Below are positions 16,834 to 25,216 of a DNA stretch of 64,000 bases, piece after piece. The position numbers were made by a program, and so were the translations under genes. The notes under the pieces are model-generated. The model did no database searches. It worked only from the letters and a program-made list of their open reading frames with translations, and was not told the DNA's origin. Positions within the stretch are counted from its first letter, which is position 1; each line of letters begins with the position of its first letter. Source of the stretch: Oscillatoriales cyanobacterium CG2_30_40_61 (GTDB lineage: Bacteria > Cyanobacteriota > Cyanobacteriia > Cyanobacteriales > Microcoleaceae); contig MNYZ01000107.1 of assembly GCA_001873365.1 (NCBI GenBank), positions 47,032 through 111,031 of the forward strand, read 5' to 3'.

Positions 16834-18342
16834 TTACTCTAACGGGGATTGTTGTTGATTCAATTCTTCCTGGGTGACACAACACTCAGGACTAACTTGA
16901 ACTGATAGATTTTCTTCCCCACGATTAATATCAAAATTCAGAGGAATGTACAACAATGAAGAAGTAATCCTAGGCTGAACATCAGAAGCACGAGCAACAT
17001 TTGTTCCATCTATACTCTGAATAATATCTCCTGGTCGCAGGTCGGCTTTAGCTGCTGGTGAATCTTCGTTAACCTCAGTAATTATAACACCTGTATCTTG
17101 AGTAATGGAAAAAGGTAAACCCCCATTCTGATTAATTTCATCTCGAAGTTGAGACGAAAGTTCAGTCATTTTAATTCCTATGCGGGGATAACCCTTAAAA
17201 GTCGCGTTAACGGGAGATTCCACTATCGAATTATCAGGATTCACTGAAATATTGCGGAATGTGACTGGGTTTTCTTTTTCGGGGCGTACAGCAATCAGAA
17301 AATTATCAGGTTGATAAGTCTCACTAGGTTTTTTAGTATCCATATCGGTAGGATCTTCACCCACTATTACTAGCCCTTTATATGATTGCCCAAGTCTCAT
17401 TTTTTGGAAAATTGTTTTAATTCCACCTTGACCATCGGGTAGACGAACTATCATAAATCCTGAATCTCCATTAATAGATAGAATAGCTTGATGCTGAGTC
17501 ACACCAACAGCAAACTCTAATTCCCGAATGCCATTGGTTTGACCGTAGAGACCTGGAGAAACTGAAGTCAGTTCTCCAAAAATTTTATTTTCTGTAGGTG
17601 CGGGTGTAGGTGCGGGTGTAGGTGCGGGTGTAGGTGCGGGTGTAGGTTCGGGTGTAGGTGCAGGTGTAGGTGCGGGTGTAGGTTCGGGTGTTGATGAGTT
17701 TATGGTTTCTGGCTCTTTAACCAGATTTGAGTTTTTGGGAACCTGTGAAAAAATTCCTTTGGATATTAGAACTGCAATTGCCAATCCAGCTAGCGGTTTC
17801 CACGAAATTGAGCTAGACTGACCTCGACCATTAACAATGTAACATCTAGCTATAATATCATGAAGTGCTTGCTTTTCTGGTGTATATCCTGCCATCAAGT
17901 AGCCAAGTATCGGAACTACACAACCTATGACAAACAAAGCTATAGATAGATAGTCATAAGGAGAGTCTGATCCGGTTGCGCTAGGTTTCATAACCTCTAC
18001 TAAAACAGCCATAATCCAAAACAAAAGAAAAATTGACTTAGCGAAGTATCTGGCTGTGGCTTTGCCAAAGGAAATCTTATTTCCCTGAAGATTGGTAACA
18101 ATAATACCCATAACTCTCTTCCCAAGAGTTCCCTGCATTGAAGAACTTTCAAGGAGAGCGAAATAAATCCAACCTATTATCTGCATCAAAATGAGATACA
18201 TAGCTAGTTCGGTATTTGGCTGTTGCAATTCTGATGGTGAGCGACCAACAATTATAAAACCAATGAAAATGAAAATAATTGTATCTATTAATAAAGCAAC
18301 AAATCTTTTCTCAAATCCTGCATAGCCAGTTGTCCTAGTCAT
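16834..18342 (-). CDS. RDD membrane domain - Pro/Thr linker - PDZ protein
   Basis: This 502-residue protein has three parts. Residues 1-170 are an RDD domain with about four transmembrane helices (FEKRFVALLIDTIIF, QGTLGKRVMGI). A linker of repeated PTPA/PEPT units follows (about 220-250). The C-terminal part ends in a PDZ domain (about 400-485: SPAAKADLRPGDIIQSIDG). The segment before the PDZ domain resembles the beta-rich region found in trypsin-PDZ proteins, but no serine protease triad is seen. The start ATG is 4 bp after the stop of a kinase gene that also carries an RDD domain, so they form an operon. The linker, encoded by a GTAGGTGCGGGT-type repeat on the plus strand, is probably variable in length. 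Confidence 0.85.
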   Translation of the reverse strand: MTRTTGYAGFEKRFVALLIDTIIFIFIGFIIVGRSPSELQQPNTELAMYLILMQIIGWIYFALLESSSMQGTLGKRVMGIIVTNLQGNKISFGKATARYFAKSIFLLFWIMAVLVEVMKPSATGSDSPYDYLSIALFVIGCVVPILGYLMAGYTPEKQALHDIIARCYIVNGRGQSSSISWKPLAGLAIAVLISKGIFSQVPKNSNLVKEPETINSSTPEPTPAPTPAPTPEPTPAPTPAPTPAPTPAPTENKIFGELTSVSPGLYGQTNGIRELEFAVGVTQHQAILSINGDSGFMIVRLPDGQGGIKTIFQKMRLGQSYKGLVIVGEDPTDMDTKKPSETYQPDNFLIAVRPEKENPVTFRNISVNPDNSIVESPVNATFKGYPRIGIKMTELSSQLRDEINQNGGLPFSITQDTGVIITEVNEDSPAAKADLRPGDIIQSIDGTNVARASDVQPRITSSLLYIPLNFDINRGEENLSVQVSPECCVTQEELNQQQSPLE

Positions 18343-18346
18343 TGGA

Positions 18347-19729
18347 TTATTTCCTAATTACTAAACAGTCAGATAATTGATCATGGAGAGTTCTTCTTTT
18401 CTGGGTAAATCCCCCCATTAAGAAACCCATAAATATAAGCAAGTATGAGATTAGTTTACTGCCATGTCTTTTTGTGGCTTGCTCAAAAGAAATCGGATTT
18501 CCACTTAAATCTGTAACAATAATTCCCACTGCCATCTTGCCAAGAGTTGCTTGCAGAGAAGAACTTTCCATGACTGGACAGTACAGAAATCCAAGTACGA
18601 CATACCAAGTAATCCAACCCACTAAAGTAGTAGTGCCACCAAACATTACCGCATTAATCAGAAGACTGCCGATCGCTAAAATAGAGATGTCAATCAAATA
18701 GGCTACCAATCGACGACCAAAATCTGCTGGTTGTAATATGGGTGGTTGTTGTTGGTATGGCGGTTGCTGGTATGGCGGTTGTTGGTATGGCGGTTGTGAG
18801 GGTGGTTGTTGGTATGGCGGTTGTTGGTATGGCGGTTGTGGGGGAGGCGGTTGTGGGGGAGGCGGTTGTGGGGGAGGCGGTGGTAAGAAAGGTTTGGTTT
18901 GTAGTAACTGATGAACAGCTTGCAGTGCTTCTGAAGCCGATTGATAGCGTTCTTGATATCTGAAACGTACCATTTTTTCTAAAATATTGGCAAAGTCATC
19001 GCTGACTTGTACTCTATTTCGCCAGACAATTTCCGAATTATTAGGATTAGTAAGTTGCATCGGAGATAAACCTGTGATAGCTTCAATCCCAATCATTCCC
19101 ACTGCATAAATGTCGCTACAGAATAAAGGTTGTCCTCCTAATTGTTCAACAGGCATATAACCGGGCTTACCAACGACAGAATTTATAACCACTTGCCCTT
19201 GTGTATTAAATACTTGGGTACTGATTTCTTTGACCGCTCCAAAGTCGATGATTACAATCTTTTTATCTGAATGTCTGATCATCAAGTTTTCTGGCGTAAT
19301 ATCGCGGTGAATCACTCCTTTTTGATGAACAAACTCCAAAACTTCTAAAATGTCTCTCAAGAGGTAAGAGACATCATGTTCATGCAATTGTTTACCCGGA
19401 TAAATGTCTTTACGAAGATTGTTACCCTTGACAAATTCTTGGACTAAGAAAAATTCTTGATTTTCTGGGAAGTAAGCTAAAAGTCTCGGAATTTGATCGT
19501 GTTGTCCTAATGTTTTCAGTGTTTTAGCTTCTTTTTCAAATGCCTCTTGCACCCACTTCCAAACAGACTGTTGCTGTTGCGGCTTGAGTCTTTTAACAAC
19601 GCAGGGTTCATTGAAATAGTTGGCATCTTCAGCTAAAAATGTTTCCCCAATACCACCCTCTCCCAGTTCGGCTGTGATGTGATAGCGTCCATTCTGAAGT
19701 TTTGTTCCAACAAGACTTGCTCTGAACAT
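18347..19729 (-). CDS. Ser/Thr protein kinase fused to an RDD membrane domain
   Basis: This 460-residue Hanks-type kinase has a glycine loop GEGGIGETF (23-31), catalytic lysine K46 (VVKRLKP), catalytic loop HRDITPEN (141-148) and DFG at 162-164. The catalytic-loop lysine is replaced by threonine, as in many cyanobacterial kinases. Residues about 283-330 are a proline/glutamine/tyrosine linker (PPPPPQPPPP, then PPYQQ units). The last 130 residues are an RDD domain (DFGRRLVAYLIDISI, QATLGKMAVGI, RTLHDQLSD) with hydrophobic helices. The kinase is therefore tethered to the membrane through RDD instead of the usual single helix or sensor. It is co-transcribed with the RDD-PDZ gene 4 bp downstream, a likely partner or substrate (inference). 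Confidence 0.9.
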   Translation of the reverse strand: MFRASLVGTKLQNGRYHITAELGEGGIGETFLAEDANYFNEPCVVKRLKPQQQQSVWKWVQEAFEKEAKTLKTLGQHDQIPRLLAYFPENQEFFLVQEFVKGNNLRKDIYPGKQLHEHDVSYLLRDILEVLEFVHQKGVIHRDITPENLMIRHSDKKIVIIDFGAVKEISTQVFNTQGQVVINSVVGKPGYMPVEQLGGQPLFCSDIYAVGMIGIEAITGLSPMQLTNPNNSEIVWRNRVQVSDDFANILEKMVRFRYQERYQSASEALQAVHQLLQTKPFLPPPPPQPPPPQPPPPQPPYQQPPYQQPPSQPPYQQPPYQQPPYQQQPPILQPADFGRRLVAYLIDISILAIGSLLINAVMFGGTTTLVGWITWYVVLGFLYCPVMESSSLQATLGKMAVGIIVTDLSGNPISFEQATKRHGSKLISYLLIFMGFLMGGFTQKRRTLHDQLSDCLVIRK

Positions 19730-19856
19730 AAAAGTTTTAAGACTTTTGCTAGGAAGTGGCTTAACAGGCTAACAGTGAGAGCTTTGATATCAATAGCACT
19801 GATGGACAAAGGCAGTCTGATCCTTTAATAATAATCCCGAATCCCTACACTGTATC

Positions 19857-19952
19857 GGCTCAATGGCTCACCATTTGGCTCAATATAAAAGGCTCTTTTG
19901 ACTCATTTAGATCATTTGGCTCATATTTCGGCTCTCCAACCTGAGCTATAAT
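19857..19952 (+). promoter_or_regulatory. GGCTCA iteron array and -10 element of a STAND gene
   Basis: GGCTC(A/T) occurs at 19857, 19865, 19877, 19891, 19918 and 19930, with a GACTCA at 19900, all in the same orientation within 80 bp. A TATAAT follows at 19947-19952, 35 bp before the ATG. The array replaces a normal -35 region, so it probably binds an activator or autoregulator. Confidence 0.6.
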
Positions 19953-19986
19953 TAAACTTGATCGCAATTGTGCTAAAGGACTAACA

Positions 19987-21696
19987 ATGGCAGGTTTACT
20001 CAGGGCGTCTGAAGAAGGGCTAAAAATCATTAATCTAGCCAGACGTAACCCTGGCTGGAACAAAACAGATGAACTCTGGTGTCAAGCCGCCCTAACTTCA
20101 AAAGCAACATTAAAACGGTTTTGGACACACAAGCGAATTCGACGCGAAACATTTATTGATATTTGTAAAGCAGTAGGAATTAATAACTGGGAAGACATTA
20201 TTGATCGCAATGATATCAAGCAAACAGAATTACTTTTAGCCGCCGCGATCGCAGATATTCCCCTAGACTCTGAAAACGATAAAAACTTCCCCCTCCCTGA
20301 AAATTTACCCCCCGTGAGAAATTGGGTAAATCGCACAAAAGAACTTAACATCTTAAAAACCCTAATTGCTCCTGTTCCCCCCCTTCTCAATGAGTCGCCT
20401 GTCACTACCTCCCCTTACCAAGGGGGGGCTGGGGGGGTTATTGTCGGCTTACCAGGTATCGGAAAAACCTCCCTGATCAGCCAACTAATTCGCCAATTAC
20501 ATACAGAAAATACCCGCTTTACCGCCGTCGTTTGGCAATCATTAGAATCGGTAACAGGTAAAGCACCCCCTTTTGATGGGATAATTAACTCCCTGCTATT
20601 TACCCTCTCCAACGGCGACATTACCGCAGCCCTCAATGCTGAAAATGACTGTGGTAAAAAAACTGAAAATCTGCTCAAAATCCTCAGAGAAAAACCTTGC
20701 TTGCTCGTTTTCGATCGCGCCGAAACACTTTTGAAAACCGGAGAGGCAAAAACTGCTGGTTATTTCGCCGACAATTGTGCCGAATATGCTTGGTTATTCA
20801 AACAATTATTAGAAACAGAACATCAAAGCAAAATCCTATTCACCAGTCGTGAAAGTTTAGCGGAATTACCACCAACTCTTACCCGTGAAATCCAGCTAAA
20901 TGGAATCAATCAAGATGCAGCAATTACCCTATTACAATCTTTTAATCTAATAGGGAATGAAGAAGAATTAGCCGAATTATCAGCACGCTATCAAGGATAT
21001 CCTAAAGCCTTGCAATTGGTAGCCGCCTTGATTCGAGATTCTGCTGAATTTCAAGGAAATGTAGGGAAGTTTTTGCAGGATAGAGACTGGTTATTAATTC
21101 GAGATATCGAAAAGTTAATTGATGAAATGATAGCACGTCTTAGTGAAATAGAGCAAACTTGTCTGGGCAGAATTTCTGTCTATCAAACTTCAGAATATCC
21201 CCTATCTTTTGCTGCAATTGCTACTCAAATGCCAGAAGTGAGTAAATATGAACTCAAAGAAAATATTATCCTGGCTCTCAAGCGTCGGCAATTGCTATAT
21301 TATGATTACCAACGCGAATCCTATCAATTGCATCCGCTAGTACAAGAAAAAGGCGATCGCTTGTTGAATCAAAACCCTGGAAATGTTAACACAGCCCATC
21401 GTCAAGCCTATAGTTATTATATCAGTATTCCGCTCAAACCTAAATCTGAATGGCAAAATATTGAGGATATTAAACCACTAATCAGGGCGCACTATCATGC
21501 GTCTCAAGCAGAAGATTTAGACGCAGCAAAGGCGATAATTACTGAAGTGTGCGAGGTTATTGATTGGGTGGGGGGTTTTATCAATATATTTGCCACCCAC
21601 CGAGCAATGCTCACTATCCCAGTTAGACTGTTGACTATTGCGGATTCAGAGGAAACAGAGGAAACAAACGTGCAGACCAAAAACCAGGGAACATAA
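19987..21696 (+). CDS. HTH - NB-ARC STAND ATPase, C-terminally truncated
   Basis: The 569-residue protein starts with a helix-turn-helix-like domain (about 1-75; WCQAALTSKATLKRFWTHKRI). An NB-ARC ATPase follows with P-loop GLPGIGKTS (about 142-150), a Walker B-like CLLVFDRAE, sensor TSRES and a winged-helix part (QLHPLVQEKGDRLL). STAND proteins normally end in TPR or WD40 sensors. Here only about 70 residues follow, and the last 18 (EETEETNVQTKNQG) are encoded by short repeats, so the sensor is probably lost. Residues about 118-138 (NESPVTTSPYQGGAGG) come from a GC-rich palindromic repeat inserted in frame just before the P-loop. The start is the ATG behind the iteron array. It may act in signalling or defence; activity is doubtful. 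Confidence 0.75.
   Translation: MAGLLRASEEGLKIINLARRNPGWNKTDELWCQAALTSKATLKRFWTHKRIRRETFIDICKAVGINNWEDIIDRNDIKQTELLLAAAIADIPLDSENDKNFPLPENLPPVRNWVNRTKELNILKTLIAPVPPLLNESPVTTSPYQGGAGGVIVGLPGIGKTSLISQLIRQLHTENTRFTAVVWQSLESVTGKAPPFDGIINSLLFTLSNGDITAALNAENDCGKKTENLLKILREKPCLLVFDRAETLLKTGEAKTAGYFADNCAEYAWLFKQLLETEHQSKILFTSRESLAELPPTLTREIQLNGINQDAAITLLQSFNLIGNEEELAELSARYQGYPKALQLVAALIRDSAEFQGNVGKFLQDRDWLLIRDIEKLIDEMIARLSEIEQTCLGRISVYQTSEYPLSFAAIATQMPEVSKYELKENIILALKRRQLLYYDYQRESYQLHPLVQEKGDRLLNQNPGNVNTAHRQAYSYYISIPLKPKSEWQNIEDIKPLIRAHYHASQAEDLDAAKAIITEVCEVIDWVGGFINIFATHRAMLTIPVRLLTIADSEETEETNVQTKNQGT
20409..20439. repeat. CCCCTT/AAGGGG palindromic repeat inside the STAND gene
   Basis: CTCCCCTTACCAAGGGGGGG and a following GCTGGGGGGG run form an element of the same type as those at 39773-39883 and 44719-44866. 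Here it is in frame within coding sequence. Confidence 0.6.
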
Positions 21697-21730
21697 AGGA
21701 ACACAAAGGAACATAAAAGTTTTCCCCATC

Positions 21731-21812
21731 CTCCCCTGCTCCCTCTGCTCCCCCTGCTCCCGGTGCTCCCCCTGCTCCCCTGCCTCCCCTGCCTCCCCTG
21801 CTCCCTATCCCC
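21731..21812. repeat. CCCCTGCTC-type low-complexity repeat
   Basis: About 80 bp of imperfect repeats of CTGCTCCCC and TGCCTCCC. The array ends 1 bp before the stop codon of petM. A similar sequence closes the window (63965-64000). Confidence 0.75.
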
Positions 21813-21914
21813 CTATTCCCCGCCTTGGATTTTCAGTAACAGAAAGCCACCGCCCAAACCCACGAGAATCAGGAAAAAGCACAGGAAAGCAGTTGAGAAA
21901 ATTTCTCCGGTCAT
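21813..21914 (-). CDS. petM: Cytochrome b6f complex subunit 7 (PetM)
   Basis: This is a 33-residue single-helix membrane protein, [11 protein letters not shown]... ending [14 protein letters not shown], the typical PetM sequence. It is a small subunit of the cytochrome b6f complex in the thylakoid membrane, where it helps hold the complex together in photosynthetic electron transport. The ATG at 21914 is preceded by GGAG about 10 nt upstream. A longer frame from 22031 exists, but the family begins at this methionine. The stop codon TAG abuts a GC-rich simple repeat. Confidence 0.93.
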   Translation of the reverse strand: MTGEIFSTAFLCFFLILVGLGGGFLLLKIQGGE

Positions 21915-21932
21915 GATATTGTCACTCCATTT

Positions 21933-22082
21933 ATGATAATTAAGGCTTATTGTATCGGATTGTTGCCACCCGTTATTATGGAGGAGGATGAATTTGGAGG
22001 TCACGGGGGATTTTCTCCAGCACAAGCTCATTTACTCTATCAAACTATTCAGGATTTTTTGCAAACCCATCAACTTTGGTAA
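21933..22082 (+). CDS. Small ORF of 49 residues, possible remnant
   Basis: ATG at 21933 opens a 49-codon frame that reads in part [16 protein letters not shown] and [16 protein letters not shown]. It ends 12 bp before the cupin gene and overlaps the petM upstream region. The segment looks like the C-terminal end of a larger enzyme. There is no strong ribosome binding site at this ATG. It could be a gene remnant or a small protein. No family recognised. Confidence 0.3.
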   Translation: MIIKAYCIGLLPPVIMEEDEFGGHGGFSPAQAHLLYQTIQDFLQTHQLW

Positions 22083-22094
22083 AAGGATTTAACC

Positions 22095-22412
22095 ATGACT
22101 CAAAATATCTTAAATTTAAAGGATAAAATTCAATATGCAGACGCTGGGATTTTGAGTTCAGTGCTTTGGAAAAATGAAATTTGCCAATATACCCTATTTT
22201 GTTTGGCAAAAGGAACAGATATTTCTGAACATACCTCAAGTCGAAATGCCACAGTTCAGGTATTAGAAGGAGAAGGAATTTTAACCTTAAATGGGGAAGA
22301 TATTAGATTAGAACCTGGGATTTTTATTATCATGGCTGCTAACGCCCCCCATGCCTTAAAAGCAGAGTCTAATTTAGCATTTTTGTTGACTTTATCCACA
22401 CCTGAATCTTAA
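22095..22412 (+). CDS. Small cupin-domain protein
   Basis: This 105-residue single-domain cupin shows motif 1 as EHTSSRNATVQVLEGEG and motif 2 as LEPGIFIIMAANAPHAL, with histidines at the usual metal positions (one in each motif). Such proteins bind a metal and may act as small isomerases, dioxygenases or ligand sensors. The substrate is not predictable. AAGGA lies 7 nt before the ATG. A palindromic MITE-like copy follows the gene. Confidence 0.85.
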   Translation: MTQNILNLKDKIQYADAGILSSVLWKNEICQYTLFCLAKGTDISEHTSSRNATVQVLEGEGILTLNGEDIRLEPGIFIIMAANAPHALKAESNLAFLLTLSTPES

Positions 22413-22453
22413 ACAATACGGTATGACAGGGAGCACCGGAGGAAAAGAAATGG

Positions 22454-22546
22454 AGTCCGAGAAACCGGGTTTTTTAGAGCATAAGTGGGTCACAACGAAG
22501 TATGTTCGGAAAAAACCCGGTTTCTTTGGTTGGGTGCGTAACTCCT
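22454..22546. repeat. MITE-like palindromic element, copy A (left end lost)
   Basis: GAGAAACCGGGTTTTTTAG and AAAAAACCCGGTTTCTTTGG form the inner palindrome, and GGTTGGGTGCGTAACTCCT is the right terminal repeat. It is closely similar to the complete element at 43176-43286, but the left terminal repeat is missing. Confidence 0.75.
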
Positions 22547-22627
22547 AACTTTCTGGCGGATTAATTCCGATTCGGGATTCCTCAGACTATACTCTAAAAA
22601 AGGAATCCCCAGGAGATTAATTAACCG

Positions 22628-23425
22628 ATGTTAGAACTACACTGTCATACCACCTATTCCGATGGTCAACTGACTCCAACGGAACTGGTGAAAGTCGCCG
22701 CCGAAGCTGGAGTTAAAGCATTAGCAATTACCGATCATGATACTTTATCGGGTTGGGAAGAAGCATTTCAGGCGGCGCAATTCTATGGTATAGAAATTGT
22801 CCCTGGTGTGGAATTATCAACGGTTTATAATGAAAGATCATTACATATTTTAGGGTTTTATCCGGATAAAAATAAATTAGAAAATCCCCTAAAAGAACGT
22901 TTAAATGGACGAAAAAATCGAGCTAATCAGATCATAGAAAAACTCGCCACACTGGGTTATCCAATTGAGTTAGAACCCCTGGGGGAAGGAATGGCGGTGG
23001 CGCGTCCCCATATTGCCATGGCGATGTTAAAAGCGGGTTATGTTAAGTCTACCAGAGAAGCGTTTGATCGCTGGTTAGGAGATTATAAACCTGCATTTGT
23101 TCAGTATGACAAATTTTCTAGTATTGATGGGATTAAATTATTAAAATCCTGCGGTGCAATTCCGGTTTGGGCCCATCCTTATTTATATCAAGGGGGAAAG
23201 ATTGAAACGGTTTTTCAAGAGTTATTAGAAGCTGGATTAATGGGGTTAGAAGTTTATCATCCCCATCATAGTTTATCACAAATTCAACGGTTAGAAAAAC
23301 TTTGTGATGAACATGGTCTATTAAAAACTGGAGGGAGTGATTATCATGGCATAGGAGAAATCAATCAGTTTAATTTACCTCTGAGTTTATTAGAAACCAT
23401 GAAACAATCAGTTATCAGTTTTTAA
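22628..23425 (+). CDS. PHP-domain phosphoesterase (YciV/RNase AM-like)
   Basis: This 265-residue PHP protein has motif I LELHCHTTYSDG, motif II ITDHDTLSG and GVELS, then WAHPYLY and TGGSDYHG, which supply the histidines and aspartates of a trinuclear metal site. Homologues hydrolyse 3',5'-nucleoside bisphosphates or trim RNA 5' ends. The start ATG follows AGGAGATTAATTAACCG. The C-terminus KQSVISF is encoded by a CAGTTATCAGT repeat and the stop codon overlaps the convergent histidine kinase gene by 4 bp. Confidence 0.88.
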   Translation: MLELHCHTTYSDGQLTPTELVKVAAEAGVKALAITDHDTLSGWEEAFQAAQFYGIEIVPGVELSTVYNERSLHILGFYPDKNKLENPLKERLNGRKNRANQIIEKLATLGYPIELEPLGEGMAVARPHIAMAMLKAGYVKSTREAFDRWLGDYKPAFVQYDKFSSIDGIKLLKSCGAIPVWAHPYLYQGGKIETVFQELLEAGLMGLEVYHPHHSLSQIQRLEKLCDEHGLLKTGGSDYHGIGEINQFNLPLSLLETMKQSVISF

Positions 23426-24852
23426 ATAATCGGTAATAAAATCTCAAATTCCGTCCCCACCCCTAAATCAGAAATAAAGTTCAGTTGACCGCTATGCTTT
23501 TCGCTAATAATTTGGTAACTAATTGCTAATCCTAATCCGGTGCCTTTTCCGGCGGGTTTAGTGGTAAAAAAAGTATCAAAAATTCGAGATTGAATTTCTT
23601 GGGGAATACCCATCCCATTATCCCGAATAGAAATTGATAGCCATTCGGGGTTGAGATCAATATCAAGGATATCTTGTTCAACTAAAGATAAGGATTCTTT
23701 GTCAGTTGGTAAGCAATATAATAATCTATTTCCCTGAGAAAGTTGGGCTAACTGCGCCGGATATATTTGATCTTGAGATAGGGTTTTAACCTGGGTATGA
23801 ATCTCAATTTGGGGGGATTGTTGATTGGTTTCTTCTAACGCATCAATCGCATTGGAAATTAGGTTCATAAACACTTGACTTAGTTGACCCGAATAACACT
23901 TAATTAGGGGAATATCGCCATAGTTTTTAACCACTTCAATTCCCTGTTTTAGACGATTTTTTAGAATCAATAATGTTCCATCCAGACAATCATGGATATT
24001 AATTTCTCGCCGTTGACTACCATCCATGTGAGAAAAACTATGCAAACTATTAACCAGTTGACTCAGACGTTCTGAACTAACTAAAATACTTTTAACTGCT
24101 TCTCCTAGGTCTTGTTGTAAAAATTCAAAATCAATTTCTGCTTTAACATGATCAATCGCAGGACAAGGTTTTTGGATATTTTCTTCATAGGTTTGAATTA
24201 ACTTGATTAAATCTTGATAATAATTTAATAGACAGCTAGAATTTCCTAAAATACAACTAACAGGATTACGGATTTCATGGGCGACTCCAGCGACCATTTT
24301 TCCTAAACTGGCTAATTTCTCAGTTTGAATCAGTTGGGATTGAGCCTGTTGACGTAATAATTCCGTTGCTAATTGATGAATATGGGATTGAGCAACTAAT
24401 AACTGTTGAATATCGAGAAGTTGATGACAATTTTCTGTTAACTGAACTACAATTGGTTCATATAATGATTCAGGCGAGCGCTTGACAACTCGATGGGCTG
24501 CTTCTACAATTAAGGTATCTCCAGATAAAATTAATAATTGGCTTTGAGCAAATCTTTGTAAGGAACGAATAGACCTTTGTAAAAACAATTCCCGTCCATA
24601 GGGACGACTTAAACATTCTAAAAATATTCGTCGGGAAATCATCCCAGTAAACTGACCATTTTGAGTTAGCATCACCCCAGGAATCAGGGGATTTTCTTCT
24701 AACTTCTGAGTTAGAATTATCCCAGGTTGGTTGACATCAACTTGAGCATCATACAAAGATAAATCTTTTAGGGTTGACTCTAAATTTAATTGATTAATTG
24801 ATGAAAAAGGAAGCATTAAAGATGACGTTTCCATAGGGTAAGTATTGAGCAT
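23422..24852 (-). CDS. Sensor histidine kinase with N-terminal CBS-like domain
   Basis: The 476-residue kinase has an N-terminal sensory region (about 22-165) and a coiled segment. A HisKA domain follows with phospho-acceptor H192 in AGVAHEIRNP, then an HATPase domain with N box NLISNAIDAL, G1 DNGMGIP and G2 GTGLGLAIS. No transmembrane helix is seen, so it is cytoplasmic. The N-terminal region aligns without gaps to that of the diguanylate cyclase encoded next (for example PGVMLTQNGQFTGMISRR vs PGVILTENNNFFGMISRQ) and looks like a CBS-pair-type module. No response regulator is adjacent. Confidence 0.88.
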   Translation of the reverse strand: MLNTYPMETSSLMLPFSSINQLNLESTLKDLSLYDAQVDVNQPGIILTQKLEENPLIPGVMLTQNGQFTGMISRRIFLECLSRPYGRELFLQRSIRSLQRFAQSQLLILSGDTLIVEAAHRVVKRSPESLYEPIVVQLTENCHQLLDIQQLLVAQSHIHQLATELLRQQAQSQLIQTEKLASLGKMVAGVAHEIRNPVSCILGNSSCLLNYYQDLIKLIQTYEENIQKPCPAIDHVKAEIDFEFLQQDLGEAVKSILVSSERLSQLVNSLHSFSHMDGSQRREINIHDCLDGTLLILKNRLKQGIEVVKNYGDIPLIKCYSGQLSQVFMNLISNAIDALEETNQQSPQIEIHTQVKTLSQDQIYPAQLAQLSQGNRLLYCLPTDKESLSLVEQDILDIDLNPEWLSISIRDNGMGIPQEIQSRIFDTFFTTKPAGKGTGLGLAISYQIISEKHSGQLNFISDLGVGTEFEILLPII

Positions 24853-25216
24853 AATTATGTCAAAATAAATAGATTGAAGTTCAATTGATCGGATAGCTGT
24901 TGCTGCATCTAAATTACCTATTTAAAAACCGTCAAATCCTTGCAATTTAGTCATATTGATGACTGAGGTACTGTCTTTCAAATGCTTAACAGCTTAAAGG
25001 ATACCGTTTCACCCTGAAAAGCCTTTACTCTATTTTATTCTATAATCTATAATTTGAAGCAAAATTTAACCTATTATTAATCTATTTACCTATTGTTAAA
25101 CTTATTCGGTATACACACCCTATCACCCAAAATACAGGGTTAAAAAAACAGAGAATAACTTCGTAATTTTAGCTATTTTCCCAGGAATTTTGAAATGAAA
25201 CTGGGGGATTTGTTAC
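24853..25216. other. Intergenic region between cyclase and kinase genes
   Basis: These 364 AT-rich bases contain no supported gene, strong hairpin or repeat. They presumably hold the kinase promoter, as the left gene is read on the minus strand from 24852. Nothing else is seen. Confidence 0.4.

Noticed and set aside
18742..18963. Val/Gly/Met-rich frame on the plus strand
   Set aside because: It is the complement of the PPYQQ linker of the Ser/Thr kinase.
19857..19935. GGCTCA repeats as a replication origin (iterons of a plasmid)
   Set aside because: No replication gene is near, the context is chromosomal, and the array lies exactly in promoter position before a STAND gene.
21813..22031. Longer 72-codon form of PetM
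   Set aside because: PetM starts at the internal methionine at 21914, which has its own ribosome binding site; the upstream 39 codons are unlike the family.
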